64,000 bases of DNA from Comamonadaceae bacterium CG12_big_fil_rev_8_21_14_0_65_59_15 (lineage in GTDB: Bacteria; Pseudomonadota; Gammaproteobacteria; Burkholderiales; Burkholderiaceae_C): the NCBI GenBank assembly GCA_002786915.1, contig PCUV01000048.1, positions 1 through 64,000 on the forward strand, given 5' to 3'. Both the position numbers and the translations under genes were made by a program. Below the pieces are notes generated by a model. It was not told where the DNA came from. It did no database searches and saw nothing but the letters and a program-made list of their open reading frames with translations. Of this stretch, positions 56,501-63,353 are shown piece by piece. The first letter of the stretch is position 1, and each line of letters starts with the position of its first letter.

Positions 56501-57019
56501 CAGCGTTTCTTCGGGCGTTTGCACGCCTGGTTCCATGCGGATGGTGTAGTTGATGTCCTGGTGCACCATGGCGTTGAGGTCCACCAAAAAAATCACGCTG
56601 CGGCGCTTGGTGCGGTCGATTTTGTCCAGATAGGCCTGCAGCTTGGGGGTGACCGGGTCGGCTTGCAGGTAGGGTGTTAGCTCTTGCTTGAGGTCGGTCG
56701 CGTAGTCAAACGGAAATTCCTCGGCCTCTGGCTCCAGGAAAAAGTCAAACGGGTTATAGACCGACATGTCCAGCACCACATCGACCGTTACCTTGAATTC
56801 ACGCGTTTTCTCGGGGAACACCAGGCGCGCCTGGTAATTGGCAAACGGGTCTTGCTGCCAGTTGATGAAGTGCCCCGCAGGCTCCACCTTAAGCGAGTAA
56901 GAAATGATCTTGCTGCGGCAATGCGGGGCAGGGCGCAGACGAATCACCTGCGGCCCCAGAGTGACCAGCTTGTCGTAACGGTAGTGGGTAACGTGGTTGA
57001 TGGCGGCGTGGATGGTCAT
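53516..57019 (-). CDS. Transglutaminase-like protein with DUF2126 domain
   Basis: A 1167-residue cytoplasmic protein. The N-terminus (about 1-80) is the bacterial transglutaminase N domain ([19 protein letters not shown]). The transglutaminase core (about 100-290) has the cysteine in [20 protein letters not shown] and the histidine in [23 protein letters not shown]. From about residue 350 DUF2126 begins ([16 protein letters not shown]) and runs to the end, including the [13 protein letters not shown] and [16 protein letters not shown] blocks. The same fusion occurs in loci with alpha-E and circularly permuted ATP-grasp proteins, but none is adjacent here. The ATG at 57019 is chosen. A large antisense frame over this gene is only its GC-rich shadow. 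Confidence 0.9.
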   Translation of the reverse strand: [1167 protein letters not shown]

Positions 57020-57111
57020 AAGGGTCTTGGTGCGGGAGATGAACCCAGGAGGGACTGTGACTGAACTAGCAATGTTGATGCCAGTGGCGCAAGCGTAGAA
57101 GTAAACCTGTT

Positions 57112-57516
57112 TCAAACGATCCAGTCTTCAAGTTTCAGCCCCGGCACATTGTCAAAGTGGCGGGTGTTGTGGGTGACCAGAATCAGTTTTTCGGCCAGGG
57201 CGTGGGCGGCGATCAATGTATCCATGTCGCCAATGGGTTTGCCTTGGATCTTGAGACCGTGCTTGAGCACGCCATACAGGTCTGCTGCCTCAACACTCCA
57301 TTCGACGCACGGCAGCCGTAAGAAAAAACCATCAATCAGGGGGCGTCTGCGGTCCTCTGGTGTCATACCCATTTGTCCATAGCGCAGTTCAGCGCGGGTG
57401 ATGACCGAAATGACAATGGTGCGATGTTTGAGTGCTTCATTGACGCGCTCCTCCAACGCCGGCGACGATCGCCGCAAATAATAGCTGACGATGTTGGTAT
57501 CGAGCATGTAGCGCAT
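57112..57516 (-). CDS. vapC: VapC-type PIN-domain toxin
   Basis: A 134-residue PIN-domain ribonuclease. The acidic residues of the active site are visible in MRYMLDTNIVSYYL (D6), VITRAELRYG (E) and IGDMDTLIAAHAL (two D), with a last one in VTHNTRHFDNVPGLKLEDW. It would cut RNA (in known VapCs, initiator tRNA or 23S rRNA) when free of antitoxin. The ATG at 57516 shares one base with the TGA of the antitoxin gene (TGATG), so the pair is translationally coupled. Confidence 0.93.
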   Translation of the reverse strand: MRYMLDTNIVSYYLRRSSPALEERVNEALKHRTIVISVITRAELRYGQMGMTPEDRRRPLIDGFFLRLPCVEWSVEAADLYGVLKHGLKIQGKPIGDMDTLIAAHALAEKLILVTHNTRHFDNVPGLKLEDWIV

Positions 57517-57770
57517 CACGCATCCCACCCTTCAAACGGGCTAGGTCGGGGAGCATCATCACGAGGCTGCAAAAACTCTTCTGATGGGGGGGTCGCCCGT
57601 AATTCGGCCAAAAATGCTTCCAGTTCGTCTTTTTTAGGCTTGGGTTGAATGGTGATGATGCCGTCGCTGGATTTACTGATCCAGACTTCATCGCTATTGA
57701 CCCGAAACGCTTTTGGCAAACGAATGGCCTGGCTATTGCCCGTGGAAAATACTTTGGCTGTGGCAATCAT
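57516..57770 (-). CDS. vapB: VapB-type antitoxin (AbrB fold)
   Basis: An 84-residue antitoxin with the SpoVT-AbrB DNA-binding fold at its N-terminus (AKVFSTGNSQAIRLPKAFRV) and a Pro/Glu-rich tail that should clasp the PIN toxin (DELEAFLAELRATPP). The start is the ATG at 57770. A dyad upstream (57789-57808) is a plausible operator. Confidence 0.92.
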   Translation of the reverse strand: MIATAKVFSTGNSQAIRLPKAFRVNSDEVWISKSSDGIITIQPKPKKDELEAFLAELRATPPSEEFLQPRDDAPRPSPFEGWDA

Positions 57771-57788
57771 GGTAGACCTTGATGCGAA

Positions 57789-57808
57789 AGATATATGAAA
57801 ACGTATCT
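57789..57808. promoter_or_regulatory. Candidate vapBC operator
   Basis: AGATA (57789-57793) and TATCT (57804-57808) form an inverted repeat 18 bp upstream of vapB, extended imperfectly on both sides. VapBC complexes usually bind such dyads to repress their own operon. Confidence 0.35.
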
Positions 57809-57975
57809 ACTTTATCACCAGCCACACTGTCAGTTCAAAGCCTTTCTGCCTCCGCGCGGCACCTGCCGCATCCATCCATGGCACCAGCACTCTGAACGTC
57901 CATGATCAAGCCACCCGTAGCCCCCGGATGTGGGTAGCATCGTGACTTCTGCCATCACTACCGAACCCGTTCGCC

Positions 57976-58941
57976 ATGCATCACCGCAACCCCCACGCCT
58001 TGTTGTCACCTGCCATGCGCGGCGTACTGGAGCGCATGGCGCGTGCCGGTCATCCGCCGCTGCACGCGTTGACGCCGCAGCAGGCGCGCGCGGCCTATGA
58101 ACTGGGTGCTGATGTGCTGGACTTGCCGCCGGTCAAGCTGGAGCGGGTAGAAAGTTTTACGCTGCCTGCCCGTGACGGCGTGGACCTGCCGGTGCGCCTG
58201 TATGCGCCTGCCTTGCCCGACGCATCGCCTGCGCCCTGGCCGGTGCTGGTGTATCTGCACGGCGGCGGCTTCACCATTGGCAGCATCGCCACGCACGACG
58301 TGCTGTGCCGCAGCCTGTGCCATTTGGCACAGTGCGCGGTGCTGTCGGTGGGGTATCGGCTGGCGCCTGAACATCGCTTTCCAACCGCGTTTGAAGATTG
58401 CTGGGACGCGCTGCAATGGCTGCATCAGCACGGTACAGAACTGGGCTTGGATGCGACACGCATCGCCGTGGGCGGTGACAGCGCAGGCGGCACGCTGGCG
58501 GCGGCTTGTGCCCTGCAGGCGCGCAATAAGGGTCTACCACTGGCGCTGCAACTGCTGATTTATCCTGGTACCTGCGCCCATGCAGATACACCATCACACC
58601 AGCGCTTTGCACACGGTTTTGTGCTCGAAAAAGAGCATATCGACTACTTTTTTGACCTCTACATTCCGGACCATGCGCAACGCGAGGACTGGCGCTTTGC
58701 CCCCTTGAACGCACCCGATGTGGACGGTGTGGCTCCGGCCTGGTTTTGCCTGGCCGAATGTGACCCGCTGGTGGGCGAGGGCTTGGCTTACGCCGACAAA
58801 TTGCGTGCGGCGGGCGTGCCGGTGGAGCTGGAGCTGTACCGCGGCGTGACGCACGAATTCATCAAAATGCGCCGCGTGATCCCGCAAGCGCGGCAAGCGC
58901 ATCTGGACGCAGCACGGGCGTTGCGGCAAGCGTTTGGTTGA
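57976..58941 (+). CDS. Alpha/beta hydrolase of the hormone-sensitive-lipase group
   Basis: A 321-residue esterase/lipase. The oxyanion motif is YLHGGGFTIGS near residue 95. The nucleophile serine is in GGDSAGGTLAAA (about residue 172). The acid is in AECDPLVGEG and the histidine in GVTHEFIKM. This GDSAG layout defines family IV (HSL) esterases. The start is the ATG at 57976, after a 205-bp spacer without genes. No lipid substrate can be named. It is followed by a TA module on the same strand. Confidence 0.9.
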   Translation: MHHRNPHALLSPAMRGVLERMARAGHPPLHALTPQQARAAYELGADVLDLPPVKLERVESFTLPARDGVDLPVRLYAPALPDASPAPWPVLVYLHGGGFTIGSIATHDVLCRSLCHLAQCAVLSVGYRLAPEHRFPTAFEDCWDALQWLHQHGTELGLDATRIAVGGDSAGGTLAAACALQARNKGLPLALQLLIYPGTCAHADTPSHQRFAHGFVLEKEHIDYFFDLYIPDHAQREDWRFAPLNAPDVDGVAPAWFCLAECDPLVGEGLAYADKLRAAGVPVELELYRGVTHEFIKMRRVIPQARQAHLDAARALRQAFG

Positions 58942-58954
58942 GTAGCAATGGCTT

Positions 58955-58981
58955 CAGATGTGCTATTCTATGGCACATCTG
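58955..58981. promoter_or_regulatory. Perfect inverted repeat upstream of the TumE/TumA-like pair
   Basis: CAGATGTGC (58955-58963) faces GCACATCTG (58973-58981) across nine bases (TATTCTATG). It ends 12 bp before the toxin ATG. It is the natural place for an operator bound by the winged-helix antitoxin. It could also hide the ribosome-binding site as an RNA hairpin. Confidence 0.5.
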
Positions 58982-58993
58982 GTAAGACCGAGT

Positions 58994-59311
58994 ATGGCGA
59001 AGCAACCCAAAGACATCCTGCTGGAGCATGAGCGCTTTGAGCTTAAGCCAAAGTCCGGTGGTGGTGTGTTGAGTTATGAGGTTTGGGGATATGTGCAAGG
59101 CGGTAAAACCGTGGTCACCCGCTATAACCTGGCCTACATCAACCATGCCATTTGCCCCGTTGACAATGGGCGCGTGCTCGGATTTGACAACGCCCATGGT
59201 TACCATCACCGACATTGCATGGGTGAGGTTCATCCCGTTGAATTTATCAGTTACCAGAACACGTTGGAGAGGTTCCAGCAAGAGTGGTTTGCCATCGTTC
59301 GCTCAAAGTAA
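58994..59311 (+). CDS. TumE-like toxin (DUF6516 family)
   Basis: A 105-residue protein. The block GRVLGFDNAHGYHHRHCMG, then EVHPVEF, is the core of the TumE/DUF6516 toxin-like family, and the LERFQQEWFAIV end also fits. The ATG at 58994 lies just after a 27-bp dyad. The wHTH protein starts 11 bp downstream with AAGGAGAG, so the order is toxin first, antitoxin second, as in known TumE-TumA pairs. Activity of this family is poorly known. Confidence 0.7.
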   Translation: MAKQPKDILLEHERFELKPKSGGGVLSYEVWGYVQGGKTVVTRYNLAYINHAICPVDNGRVLGFDNAHGYHHRHCMGEVHPVEFISYQNTLERFQQEWFAIVRSK

Positions 59312-59322
59312 GGAGAGTCTGC

Positions 59323-59697
59323 ATGTCCAAAATTGTGATCCGCACGGATGATCTGGCTGGTTTTTTTGACCGGGCCAAAGATGCTGCACGCCGCGCTGAC
59401 CAGGGCCAGTCCTTTGAAGAAACGGCAACCATCTCGTTCGAAGATCCGCAACAAATGTTCAACGTGTTGTCTGACGCGCGCCGTCGCCTGATGGCTGAAG
59501 TGATGCGTGAGCCCAAGACCATCAACGAACTCTGCCATTCTTTGCGTCGCCATCGAACGGCCATCACCAAAGACGTTGGTTTGCTGGAACGCATGGGTTT
59601 GCTGATTTCTACCCGGCAGTCCAACCCGGGGCATGGCATTCAAAAAACGGTGTCGTCCGTTGCGCCCAGGATCGAGCTGATGGCAACATTGGGGTAA
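59323..59697 (+). CDS. TumA-like winged-helix antitoxin
   Basis: A 124-residue protein with a MarR/ArsR-like winged helix (NVLSDARRRLMAEVMREPKT, INELCHSLRRHRTAITKDVGLLERMGLL). The recognition helix is RHRTAITKDVGLL. The first 45 residues are charged. It is preceded by a good ribosome-binding site AAGGAGAG (from about 59310). It is likely both antitoxin and repressor of the pair. It ends nine bases before rlmB. Confidence 0.7.
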   Translation: MSKIVIRTDDLAGFFDRAKDAARRADQGQSFEETATISFEDPQQMFNVLSDARRRLMAEVMREPKTINELCHSLRRHRTAITKDVGLLERMGLLISTRQSNPGHGIQKTVSSVAPRIELMATLG

Positions 59698-59706
59698 AAA
59701 GACCCT

Positions 59707-60480
59707 ATGTCAAATCCCAAAACCCTGTTCGGCTTTCATGCTGTGGGCGTGCGTCTGAAAACCGCGCCCCAATCCATTGTTGAAATTTATGCCGACCCGA
59801 CTCGGCGCGACGCGCGCATGCGCCAGTTTGTCGAGCGCGTCGTTGAGGCGGGTGTGCGCCTGATCGAGGCCGACAGTATGCGGCTGGCCAAGCTGTGTGG
59901 CAGCCACGGGCACCAGGGCGTGGTCGCGCGCGTGCATGAATTGGCTCAGGTCACCTCGCTTGACGAGTTGCTCGAGCAGTTGGAGGCTGCCAATGCTGAT
60001 AAACCTTTGGCAGAGCGCGAACAGCCGCTGCTACTGGTGCTCGACGGCGTGACCGACCCGCACAACCTGGGTGCCTGCTTGCGTGTGGCCGACGGTGCCG
60101 GTGTGCACGCGGTGATTGCGCCCAAAGACCACGCGGCGGGCATCAACGCCACAGTGGCCAAGGTGGCCAGCGGCGCGTCTGAGACCGTGCCGTACTTCAT
60201 GGTGACCAATCTGGCACGCACGCTGGGCGAGCTGAAAGAACGCAACATCTGGATCATCGGCACCAGCGACCAGGCCAGCAAGACGCTGTACCAGGTCGAT
60301 CTGAAAGGCCCGGTGGCGCTGGTGCTGGGGGCCGAAGGCGACGGCATGCGCGCGCTCACCGCCAAAACCTGCGACGAGCTGGTGCGCATTCCGATGCGCG
60401 GCGCAGTGGAAAGCCTGAACGTGTCGGTGGCCAGCGGGGTGTGTCTGTACGAGGCGCTGCGCCAGCGCACGGCGCTTTGA
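59707..60480 (+). CDS. rlmB: 23S rRNA (guanosine(2251)-2'-O)-methyltransferase
   Basis: A 257-residue SPOUT enzyme that methylates G2251 of 23S rRNA. The N-terminal substrate-binding part starts LFGFHAVGVRLK. The SPOUT domain shows LVLDGVTDPHNLGACLRVADGAG, LVLGAEGDGMRALTAKTCDELVRIPM and VESLNVSVASGVCLYEALR, the knot sequence. The start is the ATG at 59707. The tight spacing after the TA pair puts an essential-type gene next to it. Confidence 0.94.
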   Translation: MSNPKTLFGFHAVGVRLKTAPQSIVEIYADPTRRDARMRQFVERVVEAGVRLIEADSMRLAKLCGSHGHQGVVARVHELAQVTSLDELLEQLEAANADKPLAEREQPLLLVLDGVTDPHNLGACLRVADGAGVHAVIAPKDHAAGINATVAKVASGASETVPYFMVTNLARTLGELKERNIWIIGTSDQASKTLYQVDLKGPVALVLGAEGDGMRALTAKTCDELVRIPMRGAVESLNVSVASGVCLYEALRQRTAL

Positions 60481-60500
60481 TTTTTTAACTGGGGGTGACC

Positions 60501-60860
60501 ATGATTGCCATGAAATTGAGAGCTGCCAGCGCTTTATTAACGGGCGCTACAGCCCTGTTTTTCTTGCAAGGCTGCACGCAGGAACAGCAGAACAAGATCA
60601 GCCGCGACATCCAGAACTGGACCGGCACCAACGGCGTGCTGGAGTTTTACGCAGGCGACAAGGTGGTGCGTCGCTTTATGAAGATCGACAAACTATCCAC
60701 TGCGCTGGGCACCTCTGATAACCAGCCACGCCCGTACCGCTACGGTTACGGCGTGATGGACGAGAACCTGAATTTTGTGGCCGACCCGGGCGAGAAAAAA
60801 GTGTATTTTGAGATCAGCGACTACGGCTCCAACTACCTGTTCTTTGAAAACCCGCACTGA
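60501..60860 (+). CDS. Small lipoprotein of unknown function
   Basis: A 119-residue protein. The signal peptide (MIAMKLRAASALLTGATALF) ends at the lipobox FLQGC with C25, so the mature form should be a lipid-anchored protein of about 95 residues. The hydrophobic part of the signal is encoded by a copy of the 51-bp element (60513-60563). The mature part has mixed strands (GVLEFYAGDKVVRRFMKIDK, VYFEISDYGSNYLFF). I do not recognise the family. The ATG at 60501 is chosen over a GTG two codons upstream. Confidence 0.6.
   Translation: MIAMKLRAASALLTGATALFFLQGCTQEQQNKISRDIQNWTGTNGVLEFYAGDKVVRRFMKIDKLSTALGTSDNQPRPYRYGYGVMDENLNFVADPGEKKVYFEISDYGSNYLFFENPH
60513..60563. repeat. 51-bp palindromic element, copy 8 (in a lipoprotein signal peptide)
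   Basis: A 51-bp copy with AGAGCTGCCAGCGCTTTATT at its left and GGGCGCTACAGCCC at its right. It is in frame and encodes LRAASALLTGATALFF, the hydrophobic core of the signal peptide. Confidence 0.7.
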
Positions 60861-60879
60861 CCACATTGACCGTACGCAG

Positions 60880-61476
60880 TCAAACCAGCCCGAACCAGCC
60901 TAACAGCCCACCCGCGCCCAATAGCCACAGCAGGTGCAGCCGGGTGCGCCAGACCAGCAGGGCGCTGACTGCTGCCAGCAGCCACAGTGGCCAGTTCTGC
61001 CGCGACGTGCCCAGATTGGTTGTCAGAACCCAGCTGGTGGCCAGCATCAGGCCCACCACGATGGGGGCCATGCCCTGTTTGAAAGCGCGCACGGCGCGCA
61101 GCTCGCGGTTTTGGTGCGCCCAGCGCGATGCCACGAACGTCAGCGTGGTGCTGGGCAGCAAAATCCCCACCAGCGCCAATAGCATCCCCAGCGCAGCACT
61201 GGCCCATGACAGCAGCCCGGTCGGTGGGCCACCGGCGGCGTTTAGCCCCACGTTCCAGCCCAGTAGCGCCACAAACAGCACGTTCGGGCCGGGGGCGGCT
61301 TGCCCCAGTGCAATCGATGCATTGAACTGGGGGGCCAGCAGCCAGTGATGGTCATCGACCAGCACGCGGTGCATGTCGGGCACGGTGCTGATGACGCCAC
61401 CAATGGACAGCAGCGACAGCGTCAGAAAATGCCCCAGCAGCGTCAGCCAGTCGGCCAGCGTCAGAGTGATGCTCAT
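60880..61476 (-). CDS. Chromate transporter, second half (CHR domain)
   Basis: A 198-residue membrane protein with one CHR (chromate ion transporter) domain: LLGHFLTLSLLSIGGVISTVPDMHR near the start and ALGQAAPGPNVLFVALLGWNVG with the conserved PGPN. The ATG at 61476 overlaps the stop of the preceding half by four bases (ATGA). Short-chain ChrA systems are two such halves with opposite topology that work together. Whether chromate, sulphate or another anion is carried is unknown. Confidence 0.88.
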   Translation of the reverse strand: MSITLTLADWLTLLGHFLTLSLLSIGGVISTVPDMHRVLVDDHHWLLAPQFNASIALGQAAPGPNVLFVALLGWNVGLNAAGGPPTGLLSWASAALGMLLALVGILLPSTTLTFVASRWAHQNRELRAVRAFKQGMAPIVVGLMLATSWVLTTNLGTSRQNWPLWLLAAVSALLVWRTRLHLLWLLGAGGLLGWFGLV

Positions 61477-62057
61477 GGGGTGCGTTGCGCCCGGGCTTGT
61501 GCCAGCAAGCGGTTGGCCCACAGGCTGGTGGCGCTGCCCAGCCCCAGCAAGACCCAGATCAGGGGTACGCGCAGCACCGCAATCAATACAAAAGTAATAG
61601 CTACCAGCGCAGTACATACGGTGGCTGAGAGCACATTTTGCTTTAAAGCGGGGAACAGCTTGAAGCCGGTGGCGGCGATCATCCCGGCGGCCACCGCGCC
61701 CATGCCGCGCAATGCGCCTTGCAATTGCGGCGAGTCTGCCGCACCCAGCGTCAGCCACGCCAGCGCCAGCACAATCAAGAGCGGAAACGTCAACATGCCC
61801 GCCAGCGCGGTCAGGCCACCGCGCACGCCAAAGTGGCGGTCGCCGATCATCAGGCACAGGTTGACCACGTTCGGGCCCGGCAGCACCTGCGCCACCGCCC
61901 AATCTTCAATGAACTGCTCGCGCGTAAGCCATTGCCGCTTGTCCACCAGCTCGCGCTGCACCACGGCCAGCACGCCGCCAAAGCCTTGCAGCGCCAGCCA
62001 GGTAAAGGCCCAGAACAGCTCGCGCAGCGATTCGGGATGCGGGTGCTCGGTTGTCAT
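61473..62057 (-). CDS. Chromate transporter, first half (CHR domain)
   Basis: A 194-residue membrane protein with one CHR domain (WLALQGFGGVLAVVQRELVD; VAQVLPGPNVVNLCLMIGDRH with PGPN). Residues about 140-155 are encoded by a copy of the 51-bp element (61590-61640), inside the last membrane helices (SATVCTALVAITFVLI). It overlaps the second half by four bases. The ATG at 62057 is preferred to one six codons upstream. The 3' end of the neighbouring hydrolase is four bases away. Confidence 0.88.
   Translation of the reverse strand: MTTEHPHPESLRELFWAFTWLALQGFGGVLAVVQRELVDKRQWLTREQFIEDWAVAQVLPGPNVVNLCLMIGDRHFGVRGGLTALAGMLTFPLLIVLALAWLTLGAADSPQLQGALRGMGAVAAGMIAATGFKLFPALKQNVLSATVCTALVAITFVLIAVLRVPLIWVLLGLGSATSLWANRLLAQARAQRTP
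61590..61640. repeat. 51-bp palindromic element, copy 9 (inside a chromate transporter half)
   Basis: A 51-bp copy with AAAAGTAATAGCTACCAGCG at its left and GGTGGCTGAGAGCACATTTT at its right. It is in frame, covering residues about 140-155 of the CHR protein. Confidence 0.7.
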
Positions 62058-62061
62058 GGGC

Positions 62062-62997
62062 TCAGGCTTTGTCAACCGGTTGGCCGGGCAGGTTGGCTTG
62101 CTGACACACCCAGTCGATGACGCCTGCGTCCAGACACATTTGCAGGTGGCCGATGCCAGAGAAGCGCGTCACCTGCGCACCGGGCAATACCTGCTCGGCT
62201 TGCGGAAACACAATGTTGTCTTGCTCGGTGATCGCAAGGTGCATCAGCGCACGTTGCGCCGCATCTTCGCTCGCCGCCAGATCGGCCAGCCAGCCACTGT
62301 GCCAAACCATTTGCGCACCGTTGGCGGTGGCCGATGCGCTGGCAATGCGCGTGCCCTGGTGCGGCGTGCCCAGCGTGAGGATGCGCGCTGCACGTTGGCT
62401 ACCATACGCGCGCAGCCAGGCGCGTATGGCCAGCCCGCCCATGCTGTGGCCCACCAGCACGGCTTGCGGCGCGCCGGTTTGTGCCAGCAGGGTGTCCAAC
62501 TGCCGGTTTAGCAGCGCCGCGTAGTCGTCGATCGAAGTAAACAGCGGCTCCAGATCTACCGCCAGCACCGCGTGGCCCTGCTTTCGCAAGGCCAGGGCTA
62601 CTTCGTCCCACACCCGGTGATTGCAGAGGTAGCCGTGCACCAGCAGCACGGGCAGTTGACCCGGCGTCTGCCCGCTGGCCAACGGCATTTGCACGCCGTT
62701 GCTACGCACAGGAAAGGGCTGGCGCAGCAAAAACACTTGCAGCGCGGCCCGCAATTCGCCCGCAAAAGCGCGCCACCAAAGTGGCCAGGGGCTGCCCTGA
62801 TTGCGTGCGCGCAGCATCGACACGGCAAGCACCGCCACCTGCAGCAGCAGTGGCACGCCCAGGGCAACAGCAGGTAACCACAGCCAGGCCCAGGCGCTGT
62901 CGCCTTGCTGCATGGCGCGCTGCGCCAGATAGCCGCCCAGTACCGTGCCAAGGGTGAGCTGAAACAGGTAAAGGGTACGGAGCAGGCGGGCAAGCAT
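62062..62997 (-). CDS. Alpha/beta hydrolase (lipase-like, membrane-anchored)
   Basis: A 311-residue protein. Two N-terminal hydrophobic segments (about 10-25 and 38-60, including WLPAVALGVPLLLQVAVLAV) anchor it in the inner membrane. The hydrolase core has LPVLLVHGYLCNHRVWDEVA, the nucleophile VGHSMGGLAIRAW (serine about residue 187), the acid in the late region and the histidine in SGIGHLQMCLD. It resembles triacylglycerol-lipase/PGAP1-like proteins. No partner (lipase foldase) is nearby. The start is the ATG at 62997. Confidence 0.8.
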   Translation of the reverse strand: MLARLLRTLYLFQLTLGTVLGGYLAQRAMQQGDSAWAWLWLPAVALGVPLLLQVAVLAVSMLRARNQGSPWPLWWRAFAGELRAALQVFLLRQPFPVRSNGVQMPLASGQTPGQLPVLLVHGYLCNHRVWDEVALALRKQGHAVLAVDLEPLFTSIDDYAALLNRQLDTLLAQTGAPQAVLVGHSMGGLAIRAWLRAYGSQRAARILTLGTPHQGTRIASASATANGAQMVWHSGWLADLAASEDAAQRALMHLAITEQDNIVFPQAEQVLPGAQVTRFSGIGHLQMCLDAGVIDWVCQQANLPGQPVDKA

Positions 62998-63058
62998 GGC
63001 GGGTTGAAAAGATAACGGTGCGGGTCGTCATTGTCTTTCAAACGGTATGCAATCAAAT

Positions 63059-63070
63059 AATGCTAGCATT
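63059..63070. promoter_or_regulatory. Candidate hicAB operator
   Basis: AATGCTAGCATT is a perfect 12-bp palindrome 28 bp upstream of hicA. Slightly imperfect arms extend it to CAAAT...ATTTG. HicB antitoxins with a ribbon-helix-helix tail bind such sites. Confidence 0.4.
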
Positions 63071-63098
63071 TGCTCGATTTGACGTGATAATTGCAAGC

Positions 63099-63353
63099 AT
63101 GAACAGCAAGCACACCAAGACACTGATGGCCATCTTTGCAGACCCGCTGAACGGCAATCTGGAGTGGTCGCGCATTGAGGGGCTATTGGTTGGCCTGGGG
63201 TGTCGGGTGATTGAAGGCAGCGGATCTTCAGTCACTTTCGAAAAAGGCGGGGACAAGGTGTATTTCCATCGCCCCCACCCCGGTAAAGAAGCGCTCAGAT
63301 ACCGGGTGCAGCAAACTCGCGAATTTTTGAACAACATTGGAGTCAAGCCATGA
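63099..63353 (+). CDS. hicA: HicA-type mRNA interferase toxin
   Basis: An 84-residue toxin with the dsRBD-like HicA fold. The core WSRIEGLLVGLGCRVIEGSGSSV is typical, and the later KVYFHRPHPGKE carries the histidine used in RNA cleavage. The ATG at 63099 begins MNSKHTKTL, usual for HicA. It overlaps hicB by four bases (ATGA). Confidence 0.9.
   Translation: MNSKHTKTLMAIFADPLNGNLEWSRIEGLLVGLGCRVIEGSGSSVTFEKGGDKVYFHRPHPGKEALRYRVQQTREFLNNIGVKP

Noticed and set aside
53702-56680. 992-codon plus-strand open frame across the transglutaminase gene
   Set aside because: It is the antisense shadow of a GC-rich gene. It is His/Gln/Arg-rich, has no domains, and the opposite strand carries clear conserved motifs.
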